Shown: positions 14,201-20,695 of the stretch, in pieces
How positions within the stretch are numbered: position 1 is the first letter of the stretch
Layout of the letters: every line of letters begins with the position of its first letter
Source: JBQCEE01 sp051960575
GTDB taxonomy: Bacteria > Actinomycetota > Actinomycetes > Mycobacteriales > Jatrophihabitantaceae
Direction: 5' to 3'
NCBI RefSeq assembly: GCF_051960575.1
Contig: NZ_JBQCEE010000129.1
Span: forward strand, 1 to 20,695
DNA length: 20,695 nucleotides
The notes under the pieces: model-generated
What the model saw: only the letters and a program-made list of their open reading frames with translations
Told to the model about the DNA's origin: nothing
The model's database searches: none
Translations under genes and position numbers: made by a program

Positions 14201-15681
14201 CGACGTCCCTGCCCGTGCTGCCGATGCCACCACTGACGGAACGACTGCTCCGGTGGTGCGGGCAGGTCGCGCGCGGAGGTCCAACGCGAGCCGGGGCCGG
14301 GCAGGCGGCGCAGGGCGCGGCGGCCACCGGGCATCGTCTCGCGGCCGAAGCGCCGCAGCAGGCGGCCGGCCAGGCCGGACAGCCGTTCGGCCCGGTCGAG
14401 CCGCGCACCGGACGACAGCGTGTGGGCGGCCACGCGCATGGCCAGCGCCTCGGGCTTCGGGGCGCCACCGCGCTGGGAGTCGACGACCTGGGCCCGCAGG
14501 TCGACCAGCACCGACGGGATGTCGATGCGCACGGGGCAGACCTCGAAGCACGCACCGCACAGGCTCGAGGCGTCGGGCAGCGAGTCGGTCTGTGCGTCGT
14601 GCCCGACGCCGCGCAGCAGCGGGCTGAGGATCGCGCCGATCGGTCCCGGATAGACCGATCCGTAGGCGTGGCCGCCTGTGCGTTCGTAGACCGGACAGAT
14701 GTTGAGGCAGGCCGAGCAGCGGATGCAGCGCAGCGCCTGCCGCCCTATCTGGTCGGCGAGCGCACGCGTGCGGCCGTTGTCGAGCAGCACGACATGCACC
14801 TGCTGCGGCCCGTCGCCGGGCGTCACCCCCGACCAGATCGAGGTGTAGGGGTTCATCCGCTCACCGGTCGACGAGCGCGGCAGCAGCTGTAGGAAGACGT
14901 CGAGGTCGACCCAGTCCGGCACCACCTTCTCGATGCCGACCACCGACACCAGGATCTCGGGCAGCGTCAAACACATGCGCCCGTTGCCCTCGCTCTCGAC
15001 CACCACGAGCGACCCGGTCTCGGCGACGGCGAAGTTCGCGCCGCTCACCGCCATCCGCGCGCGCAGGAACTTCTCGCGCAGGTGCAGCCGCGCGGCCTCG
15101 GCCAGGGCCGTCGGGTCGTCGGTGAGGTCGTCGGGCGCAGGACGCCCGGCGTCGCTCATCGCCCGGGCGAAGATGTCGCGGATCTCGGCCCGATTGCGGT
15201 GGATGGCCGGCACCAGGATGTGCGACGGCCGGTCGTCGCCGAGTTGCACGATCAGCTCGGCCAGATCGGTCTCCCACGCCGCGATCCCCGCGGCGGCCAG
15301 CTGTTCGTTGAGCTCGATCTCCTGGGTCGCCATCGACTTGACCTTCACGACTTCGCCGACGCCGTGCTCGCGGGCGATGCCGGCGACGATCGCGCCGGCC
15401 TCTGCGGCGTCGCGGGCCCAGTGCACCACCGCGCCGTTCGCCTGCAACGCCGCCTCGAGCCGCAGCAGGTGCTCGTCCAGATGCAGCAGCGCCGCGTCCT
15501 TGATCGCCGCCCCTGCCACCCGCAGCGCCTCCCACTGGTCCAGCTCGCCCACCACCGCGGCCCGCTTCGCACGGATCGTGCCCGTCGCCGCCGCCAGGTT
15601 GCGGCGCAACTGCGTGTCTGCCAGCGCCGCTCTGGCCGCGTCCGGGAACGGCGCCGGCATCCCGACGAAGGTCGCGCTCAC
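14197..15681 (-). CDS. lutB: LutB, iron-sulfur lactate utilisation protein
   Basis: This is the 494-residue iron-sulfur subunit of the L-lactate oxidation complex. An N-terminal LUD domain runs to about residue 300 (FAVAETGSLVVVESEGN, 217-233). A bacterial ferredoxin-like part follows with C319-x2-C322-x2-C325-x3-C329-P and C375-x2-C378-x3-C382-P, ligands for [4Fe-4S] clusters. The GTG at 15681 overlaps the lutA stop as GTGA; the frame upstream of it is not homologous. The last ~90 residues are Arg-rich and variable, ending at a 4-bp overlap with lutC. Confidence 0.94.
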   Translation of the reverse strand: MSATFVGMPAPFPDAARAALADTQLRRNLAAATGTIRAKRAAVVGELDQWEALRVAGAAIKDAALLHLDEHLLRLEAALQANGAVVHWARDAAEAGAIVAGIAREHGVGEVVKVKSMATQEIELNEQLAAAGIAAWETDLAELIVQLGDDRPSHILVPAIHRNRAEIRDIFARAMSDAGRPAPDDLTDDPTALAEAARLHLREKFLRARMAVSGANFAVAETGSLVVVESEGNGRMCLTLPEILVSVVGIEKVVPDWVDLDVFLQLLPRSSTGERMNPYTSIWSGVTPGDGPQQVHVVLLDNGRTRALADQIGRQALRCIRCSACLNICPVYERTGGHAYGSVYPGPIGAILSPLLRGVGHDAQTDSLPDASSLCGACFEVCPVRIDIPSVLVDLRAQVVDSQRGGAPKPEALAMRVAAHTLSSGARLDRAERLSGLAGRLLRRFGRETMPGGRRALRRLPGPGSRWTSARDLPAPPEQSFRQWWHRQHGQGRR

Positions 15682-16406
15682 GCCGTCACCGCCAGCACCT
15701 CGGCCAGATGCAGCACCCGGACGCCGGCGCGCTGCCGCGACAGCAGTCCCCCCACGTGCAGCAGGCACGAGTTGTCGCCGGCGACCAGCACCTCGGCGCC
15801 GGTCTCGAGCACGTGCCGCGCCTTGTCCGCGCCCATCGCGACCGAGGTGTCGGCGTTCTTCACCGCGAACGTCCCGCCGAACCCGCAGCACTCGGCTGCC
15901 GCCGGCAGGTCGACCAGCTGCAAGCCCCGCACCTTCCGCAACAACCGTTGAGGACGATCGCCCACACCCAACATCCGCAGTGAATGACACGTCGGGTGGT
16001 ACGTCACCCGGTGCGGGAACGACGCACCGACGTCGTCGACGCCGAGCACGTCGACCAGGAACTCGCTGAACTCGTACGTCCGCGGCGACAGCTCGGCGAC
16101 CGCCGACGCCAGCCCGGCGTCACCACTGCGCCGCGCCACCAGTGCGTGCTGGTGCCGCACCGACCCCACACACGACCCCGATGGCGCCACGATCGCGTCG
16201 TAGCCCTCGAACGCCCGGACGAAGTTGCGCACCACCGGCACCGCCTCGTCCAGATAGCCCGTGTTCACCATCGGCTGGCCACAGCACGCCTGCGCCGGCG
16301 GGAACCCGACCTCGACGCCGAGGCGCTCCAGCACCCTCAGCACCGCCCGCCCGGTGTCCGGGAACAACGCGTCGTTGAAGCAGGTGATCATCAAGGCGAC
16401 GCGCAC
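15678..16406 (-). CDS. lutA: LutA, CCG-domain lactate utilisation protein
   Basis: This is a 242-residue (Fe-S)-binding subunit of the LutABC complex, related to the GlpC/HdrB CCG family. Two CCG repeats are seen: C9 and ACCGQP (40-45) with SGSC (76-79), then HPTCH (137-141) and CCGFGG (173-178) with DNSC (211-214). These cysteines ligate iron-sulfur clusters. The start is GTG at 16406 after a weak AGGGTGG. It is first in the operon, and 294 bp of non-coding sequence lies upstream. No GntR- or DeoR-type lactate regulator gene is adjacent. Confidence 0.94.
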   Translation of the reverse strand: MRVALMITCFNDALFPDTGRAVLRVLERLGVEVGFPPAQACCGQPMVNTGYLDEAVPVVRNFVRAFEGYDAIVAPSGSCVGSVRHQHALVARRSGDAGLASAVAELSPRTYEFSEFLVDVLGVDDVGASFPHRVTYHPTCHSLRMLGVGDRPQRLLRKVRGLQLVDLPAAAECCGFGGTFAVKNADTSVAMGADKARHVLETGAEVLVAGDNSCLLHVGGLLSRQRAGVRVLHLAEVLAVTA

Positions 16407-16700
16407 CGATCCACCCTGACGCTTCGCCAGGACCGGTGCAAGGTGTGCGCCGGTGTCCGGCCATGGCCGTCACGAGCTGGGATTCGTGGCGCTCGATCGC
16501 CGTCGGCAACCGATGAGCAGCGCGGATTGCCCACCGTTGCTCGCAAGCACGCGGGCTCGACGTCCGAGGTCGATGTGTGGGTCCTGTTCCGCAGACCGAG
16601 CGGCTGCGGCGCGGGCACGGCCGCCGCCGGGCAGAAGGGGGCGTGATGGGCCGCGCAGCCGGGTGGCGGGGCCGGCAGCAGAGCAGTCACACCTGCCCCG
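16407..16700. other. Non-coding spacer upstream of lutA
   Basis: These 294 bp lie between the lipoprotein stop and the lutA start, both on the minus strand. No open frame here resembles a protein. A minus-strand TTGCAC about 35 bp before lutA could be a -35, but the matching -10 (CAGGGT) is poor. No convincing terminator, operator or copy of the 13-bp element was found. Confidence 0.5.
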
Positions 16701-17747
16701 TCAGCCCATCGTCTCCAGGAGGTGTCGGACCTCGGTGACCGACTGCTGCAGCTGCCAGCGGCCGAAGAAGGCGAACTGCGCGCCGCTCCCGTGGTGGGGC
16801 AGCCGCTCGAACGCCAGCACGGCGTCATGCGGGAACATCCCCCGCGAGATTGTGCGGAGGGTTTCGGACTCGTGCCGCCGGTAGGCCGCGTCGTACTGAT
16901 TCGCCGCGACCGCCTGCCGCGAGGTGTACAGCGCGGCGGCGTACGCACGCGCGGCGGCCGCGTCGTCACGGAACAACTGCGCGTTCAACTTCCAGAACGT
17001 CGCCCAAACGGTGCCCGCGAACGGCACGGGCTCGGCGGCGAACGTCGTCGCGAAGGCGGTCGCCAGATCGGCGTAGTGCCGGTAGGCGGTCCTCGACGGG
17101 CCGTACAGGGCGGGATCGTCTCGGGTGCAGCGCTCCCCCGGGGGACACGTCCAGCTTCTGCCGCCGATCACGATGGTTCCGCTGTACTCGAACCGCTGCG
17201 CCCACGACCGGTAGGAGGCGTCGAGCACCCGCGACGAGCGCACACCGGCGGTGTAGAACACGCAGTAACTCACCATCTGGTCGAGATCGCCGGACACCGT
17301 GACGGCGGCCGCTGCCGCTCGTGATGCGGTCTGGCGGGCCGCGACGTAGGTCGACGCGCCCGTGGTCAGCGGGCGCAGCGTCGGCAGCGACGTCATCGCG
17401 ACCCGAGCAGCCTTCAGGCGGCCGCAGGCGGCCACGAGTCGCCGCAGCTCGGCAGGCGTCTCGGTCGCGCCGAGCCGCATGGCCGAGGTGAACCGCGCTC
17501 CGTCGGCGAGCGCCGCCAGCTGGCTGCTGCGCCACGAGGCGAGCGCCGTCAGGTACTCATGCGCAGCGGCATCCGCGGTCGACGCCGCCACAGCGGTCGA
17601 GGACGGACTGGTCGAGGCATCACCGGGTCCCGACTCCGGAGATCGTGTCGCCGGCCGCCTGCTCGAGGTGCAGGACGCAACCAGCGCGACGAGTGCGATC
17701 AGGGCGGCGAGCAGCACTGCCACTCGGGGTCTGTCGGCTCCGCGCAC
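16701..17747 (-). CDS. Predicted lipoprotein of unknown function
   Basis: I do not recognise this 348-residue protein. The N-terminus is a lipoprotein signal: a basic start, a hydrophobic LLAALIALVALVA segment and lipobox VASC with cysteine at residue 26. A Ser/Thr/Pro-rich tether follows to about residue 60. The rest is Ala-rich and largely helical in appearance, and includes one cysteine pair, TCPPGERC, that could form a disulfide outside the membrane. The start is GTG at 17747 with GAGGAG 6 nt upstream. It is a single gene, transcribed toward lutA but separated by 294 bp. It should be surface-anchored. Codon use looks normal for the window, supporting a real gene. Confidence 0.75.
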   Translation of the reverse strand: MRGADRPRVAVLLAALIALVALVASCTSSRRPATRSPESGPGDASTSPSSTAVAASTADAAAHEYLTALASWRSSQLAALADGARFTSAMRLGATETPAELRRLVAACGRLKAARVAMTSLPTLRPLTTGASTYVAARQTASRAAAAAVTVSGDLDQMVSYCVFYTAGVRSSRVLDASYRSWAQRFEYSGTIVIGGRSWTCPPGERCTRDDPALYGPSRTAYRHYADLATAFATTFAAEPVPFAGTVWATFWKLNAQLFRDDAAAARAYAAALYTSRQAVAANQYDAAYRRHESETLRTISRGMFPHDAVLAFERLPHHGSGAQFAFFGRWQLQQSVTEVRHLLETMG

Positions 17748-17987
17748 AGTCGCTCCTCACTGCTCGGTTGCACGGCTGCCCGGCGAGGTCCGGCCGGGTC
17801 ACCGCACGCACAGCCTTCTCGAACCGCCTGATCCACGCAAATCAGCCTGATCCCGACACCTGCTGTGGACACCCGCTGTTCCGGCGGCTGGCCGATGGCA
17901 CCGTCGTCGGCCCCCGAGTTGCCGCGCCTGCGCGGCGACCGCGCAGCAGGCACGAGGTGCGCCGAAGCGCCGGGCCGGGGAACGACG
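17748..17987. other. Non-coding spacer upstream of lipoprotein gene
   Basis: These 240 bp hold no credible gene. They must contain the lipoprotein promoter on the minus strand, but I see no clear -35/-10 pair. A short hairpin, CTGCGCGG (17928-17935) with CCGCGCAG (17939-17946), is present. If the adjacent tRNA fragment once belonged to a complete gene, this was originally its downstream flank. Confidence 0.4.
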
Positions 17988-18015
17988 AAGGCCCCGGGAT
18001 GATCACCGGGGCCTC
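17988..18015 (-). terminator. Terminator following the tRNA-Val fragment
   Basis: On the minus strand the arms AGGCCCCGG and CCGGGGCCT (18006-18014 and 17989-17997) pair over 9 bp around an 8-nt loop and are followed by TTCGTCGTT. It starts 7 bp past the CCA end of the tRNA fragment, where a tRNA transcription terminator normally lies. This suggests the fragment keeps the native 3' flank of the original gene. Confidence 0.7.
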
Positions 18016-18021
18016 GCGTGA

Positions 18022-18065
18022 TGGTGGGCGATACTGGGTTTGAACCAGTGACCCCTACCGTGTCA
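18022..18065 (-). pseudogene. 3' half of tRNA-Val(GAC), candidate attachment site
   Basis: Read on the minus strand this is positions 33-76 of a tRNA-Val: T33, anticodon GAC, A37, C38, anticodon-stem 3' strand GGTAG, variable GGGTC, a perfectly paired T-arm (ACTGG, TTCAAAC, CCAGT), acceptor strand ATCGCCC, A73 and encoded CCA. Upstream of T33 the match stops at once: the expected CTACC stem strand, D-arm and 5' acceptor strand are absent. The gene cannot make a tRNA. A break in the anticodon loop with an intact 3' end is the pattern left by tyrosine-recombinase integration into a tRNA gene; a rearrangement is the alternative. Confidence 0.8.
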
Positions 18066-18303
18066 ACCCGTCGGGAGCCCCTCCAGCGCGGTACCGGCCG
18101 ACCCGGATTGGCGCTCGCAGCTCAGCGTTCATCGAGGTTTCGTGTCGCGATCCGACTCGAAGTGCCGGGGCGTGACGGCGGGCTCCAACTACAACAGACC
18201 AACGGCCGACGCGGCATCCTCACCAGCGCGAGGCACTCCTACCGCAGCCTCCTCCAAGGGCGGTTCGAGATCGTCAACGGCGTGCGGCACTGGTCGCAGG
18301 TGG
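18066..18303. other. Non-coding spacer beside the tRNA fragment
   Basis: These 238 bp lie between the tRNA break and the stop of the FMN oxidase gene. No gene is supported. One minus-strand copy of the 13-bp element core, TGGTCTGTTGTAG (18189-18201, site G), occurs here but points toward the tRNA fragment and serves no obvious gene, so it may be chance. No integrase, excisionase or terminal repeat was recognised. Confidence 0.4.
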
Positions 18304-19329
18304 TCAGCGAGGGGCGAAGCTCACCAGGTCGCGGCCGACGTCCGCGATTCGGGCACTCCCCGCGAGCGCGAGTGCCTCGCGGACTTTGGCGCCGAGCGAG
18401 GTGAGGCGGTCAACCACCGCGTCCTCCCCGCCGATTGCCAGCGCCCAGAGCACCGGCCGACCCACCAGCACGGCTCCGGCACCGAGCGCGAGCGCGCGCA
18501 GCACGTCGATCCCCGTCCGCACTCCCCCGTCGGCATAGATCTCGGCCCGTCCGTCGATGGCGTCGACGACGTCCGCGAGAGCTCGGGGCACCGGAACGAC
18601 TCCGTCCAATTGCCGGCCGCCATGCGACGAGACGATGACGCCAGCAGCACCCGCGTCGACGCAGCGCACCGCCTCGTCGCCGCGCAGCACACCCTTGACC
18701 ACCACCGGCAGGCCGGTGAGATCGTGCAGCCGGCCCAAATCGGCGATGCCCAGGTCTGCGGCCTGCTGAAGCCGCGGGTCGTCGAGGTCACGATCGGCCA
18801 GCGACGGCACCACCGCGCCGGTCGGGCGACGGGCCGGGATCGCCGCGGCCTTCCGGGCGACGTAGGGCGTGTCCACCGTGACGACCAGGGCACGTGCGCC
18901 GCAGTCCGCCGCACAGCGGGCCACCTCGTCCGAGACCCCGCGGTCGCGCAGCACGTAGATCTGCTGCCAGAACGGCCCGGCGGTCGCGGCGATCTCCGGC
19001 AGTGGCCGCCCCGCCCGCATCGAGTTGACGAACAGACTGCCGGCGCGTCGGGCGGCGGCCGCGGTGGCGACCTCACCGTCCGGGTGGGCGAGCCCGTGCA
19101 GCGCGGTCGGGGCGACGAGCACTGGTGAGCGCACCGGCGTGCCGAGCACGGTCGTGGCGGTGTCGACCTCGCGCACGTCCTGCAGGAGCCGCGGCCGCAA
19201 CCAGACTTGACGCCAGGCCTCCGCCTGCTGGTGCAGGGTCTGCTGCTGGCCCGCGCCCTGCGCGTAGTAGTCCCACACCTCCGGCGGCAGGACCGCGCGG
19301 GCGGCGACCTCGTCGGGATCCGCCTCCAC
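18304..19329 (-). CDS. FMN-dependent alpha-hydroxy-acid oxidase/dehydrogenase
   Basis: This 341-residue TIM-barrel flavoenzyme of the glycolate oxidase/L-lactate dehydrogenase (LldD)/mandelate dehydrogenase family oxidises an (S)-2-hydroxy acid to the 2-oxo acid. The active-site set is complete: the YYAQGAG tyrosine (21/22), Y125 (QIY), D153 (TVDTP), K212 (VVKG), H236 and R239 in SSHGGRQLD, and R271 in DGGVRTG. I prefer the GTG at 19329, 5 bp after the upstream stop, because the family N-terminus begins there; a GTG at 19386 would overlap eboE by 52 bp. Its ribosome site is weak, so it probably relies on coupling to eboE. L-lactate is a possible substrate, but the sequence does not decide it. 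Confidence 0.9.
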   Translation of the reverse strand: MEADPDEVAARAVLPPEVWDYYAQGAGQQQTLHQQAEAWRQVWLRPRLLQDVREVDTATTVLGTPVRSPVLVAPTALHGLAHPDGEVATAAAARRAGSLFVNSMRAGRPLPEIAATAGPFWQQIYVLRDRGVSDEVARCAADCGARALVVTVDTPYVARKAAAIPARRPTGAVVPSLADRDLDDPRLQQAADLGIADLGRLHDLTGLPVVVKGVLRGDEAVRCVDAGAAGVIVSSHGGRQLDGVVPVPRALADVVDAIDGRAEIYADGGVRTGIDVLRALALGAGAVLVGRPVLWALAIGGEDAVVDRLTSLGAKVREALALAGSARIADVGRDLVSFAPR

Positions 19330-19334
19330 GGGTG

Positions 19335-20561
19335 TCAGGATGCCCTGACCGCACCGACGGCCGAGTGTAGGGTGTCCCGCAGCCACTCCAGCTCGCGCGA
19401 CACGTACTCGACGATGTCACCGGTCTTGTAGCGCGACGGCAGCACGTCCCAGGTGTAGGTCTCGATCTCGAGGTGGTCCGACAGCGGCGTCTCGGCGTGC
19501 ACCGCCACCGCGTCCTCGATGCCTGACCGGGTCGTGCCGAAGCCGCCGAGGTCGTCGAGGAAGACAGGCACGTGGAAGTGGGTGCGCCACTCACGTTCAC
19601 CACCCGGGTCGTGACGCCACCCGGCAATCGCCTGCTCGAGCGTCAGCATCCGGTGCAGTGCGCCGTTGCGCGACTCGGTCGTCTGGCTGAGGTAGATCGT
19701 GTCGGTGAAGGGGGTGAGGGCGTCAACAACCTCGCTGGTCACCCGCGGCACCCGCAATGCGGCGGCGGCCTGGAACTTGAAGATGGGGACCCCGGCGTCC
19801 CTCAGCGCGCACAGGGATGCGGCGATGTCCTCGAACTCCACCGACTGGTGACAGATGTCGAAGACGACACCGAGATGCCGGCGGACAAGACCGGTGACCT
19901 CGGCGGCGGGCAGGCCGCTGAGCTCAGCGAGTGTGCGGAGGCCGCGCGCCGACCAGATGTGGTCGCGGAAGTAGGTGATCGTCTCGTCGGTCGTCTCGAG
20001 CACGCAGGCAGGCTCGGGTTCGAGCGCGAGCTTGATCCGCCGGCCGGTGCGGGCCTCCACCGCGATCAGGTCGGCGACGACGCGCAACAGGTTGTGCGTC
20101 AGGCGATCCAGGTCGGCGTCGGTGGTGACGGTCGGCTTGAAGGCGAGCGGGGCCGTTTGGATCGAGGGCGCCACGTGCGGGGGCGTGATCTCGGCCAAGA
20201 TGGCGGCGACCTGCGTCGTGTACGTGACGCGGTCCTCCGTCGACCAGTCGGGCTCGTAGACGTGCTCCATGACCACCCGGTTCTTGAACGGGCCGTACGG
20301 GAACGCGTTCACGGTGAACACGTACATGTCGTGGTCGTCGAGCCAGCGGCGCAACCGTTGCCGTTCCTCGGCGTCGTCCGTCAGGTACTGGGCCGAATCC
20401 GCCGAGAGTCGCAGCGACACCCCGTAGGGCGCGTCCGGTGACACCCGCGCCTTCACCGACGGGGCGAATTTCTCGAGACTCTCGCGCATCTCGGGCCAGC
20501 TGTCGCCGGGGTGCACGAGGGTCGAGTACGCCAGGTGGCCGACCCGATCACCGAGGAACAC
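19335..20561 (-). CDS. eboE: EboE-type metabolite traffic protein (TIM barrel)
   Basis: This 408-residue protein matches the EboE family as I know it from cyanobacteria and Bacteroidetes: LAYSTLVHPGDSW near the start, APYGVSLRLSA, MYVFTVNAFPYGPF, LALEPEPACVLETT, HLGVVFDICHQSVEFED, HFHVPVF and LEIETYTWDVLP near the end. The fold is a xylose-isomerase-like TIM barrel with several conserved His, Glu and Asp that could bind metal. Ebo proteins are implicated in exporting precursors (such as scytonemin intermediates) across the inner membrane; the chemistry is not known. Of two close GTG codons I prefer 20561, which has GGAGG at proper spacing; at 20567 the spacing would be nearly nil. A further gene ends 21 bp upstream, so this is an operon internal gene. 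Confidence 0.88.
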   Translation of the reverse strand: MFLGDRVGHLAYSTLVHPGDSWPEMRESLEKFAPSVKARVSPDAPYGVSLRLSADSAQYLTDDAEERQRLRRWLDDHDMYVFTVNAFPYGPFKNRVVMEHVYEPDWSTEDRVTYTTQVAAILAEITPPHVAPSIQTAPLAFKPTVTTDADLDRLTHNLLRVVADLIAVEARTGRRIKLALEPEPACVLETTDETITYFRDHIWSARGLRTLAELSGLPAAEVTGLVRRHLGVVFDICHQSVEFEDIAASLCALRDAGVPIFKFQAAAALRVPRVTSEVVDALTPFTDTIYLSQTTESRNGALHRMLTLEQAIAGWRHDPGGEREWRTHFHVPVFLDDLGGFGTTRSGIEDAVAVHAETPLSDHLEIETYTWDVLPSRYKTGDIVEYVSRELEWLRDTLHSAVGAVRAS

Positions 20562-20582
20562 GACCACACCTCCGTTCCGCGG

Positions 20583-20695
20583 TCACGCGAGTTCACTGCC
20601 GAAGTCCGCGGACGCGAGCCGATGACGCACCACGTCAAGGAACTCGGCCGCGGCGGCACCGTCGACGCGGGCGGTGTCGTAAGTGAGGGTGAGGT
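20583..20695 (-). CDS. C-terminal end of an unidentified protein, possibly an acyltransferase
   Basis: Only the last 36 codons are inside the window, so the start and most of the protein are missing. The visible tail reads LTLTYDTARVDGAAAAEF and then a short helix-like end. The pattern TYD...VDGAxAAxFL resembles the C-terminus of the CoA-dependent acyltransferase superfamily (2-oxo-acid dehydrogenase E2 or wax-ester-synthase-like proteins). The E2 catalytic His of DHRxxDG would be replaced by Thr. It lies 21 bp upstream of eboE on the same strand and is probably in the same operon. The family call is tentative. Confidence 0.45.
   Translation of the reverse strand, partial: LTLTYDTARVDGAAAAEFLDVVRHRLASADFGSELA

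Noticed and set aside
18022..18140. A complete tRNA gene on the minus strand
   Set aside because: The 3' half folds well, but no 5' acceptor strand, D-arm or CTACC anticodon-stem strand follows, so only a fragment is present.
18189..18201. Seventh copy of the 13-bp element (TGGTCTGTTGTAG, minus strand)
   Set aside because: It matches the core but has no gene close downstream, no -35 at the right distance that I can see, and lies outside the catabolic cluster; chance is likely.
18018..18404. Plus-strand open frame starting MMVGDTGFEPVTPT
   Set aside because: That peptide is the translation of the reverse strand of the tRNA T-arm region, a well-known false protein seen beside tRNA genes.
18066..20695. 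Integrase, transposase, phage or defence genes in the putative island
   Set aside because: None of the frames on either strand resembles such a protein; the island idea rests on the tRNA fragment alone.
1..20695. CRISPR arrays or tandem repeat arrays
   Set aside because: No regularly spaced direct repeats were seen apart from the dispersed 13-bp element.

Overview
The window is about 20.7 kb of very GC-rich DNA. Its codon use (G or C at most third positions), frequent GTG starts, 4-bp ATGA/GTGA gene overlaps and protein types point to a high-GC actinomycete. I cannot name the genus. The first ~100 bases are almost pure G/C homopolymer and look like a damaged contig end.

Layout. (1) 103-5146, minus strand: a complete branched-chain-amino-acid-type ABC importer, livG-livF-livH-livM plus a lipoprotein substrate-binding protein. 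(2) 5427-13517: four transcription units that look like one catabolic gene set for an unidentified carboxylic acid. They hold two short-chain dehydrogenases, two acyl-CoA synthetase-type adenylating enzymes, a VOC protein with a methylmalonyl-CoA-epimerase-like motif, a dihydrodipicolinate-reductase-like dehydrogenase and a double-headed HxlR regulator. (3) 13580-16406, minus strand: lutC, lutB and lutA, an iron-sulfur L-lactate oxidation complex. (4) 16701-17747, minus strand: an unrecognised lipoprotein. (5) 17988-18065: the 3' half of a tRNA-Val(GAC) gene, broken in the anticodon loop and followed by a terminator. This is what one end of a tRNA-targeted integration would leave. (6) 18304-20695, minus strand: an FMN-dependent alpha-hydroxy-acid oxidase, an EboE-type metabolite-traffic protein, and the tail of a further gene cut by the window edge.

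How it fits together. Each transcription unit of the liv and catabolic regions carries, at its promoter, a variant of a 13-bp element (approximately YYGTYWGTTGTAG), usually with its TAG at the -10 position. The lut and lipoprotein genes show none. I infer that importer and enzymes are one regulon: the LIV system imports an acid, the synthetases make its CoA ester, and the SDR, VOC and DapB-like proteins act on it. The tandem HxlR protein, encoded inside one of these units, is the obvious candidate regulator. No acyl-CoA dehydrogenase, hydratase or thiolase is present, so the pathway is incomplete here and the substrate is unknown.
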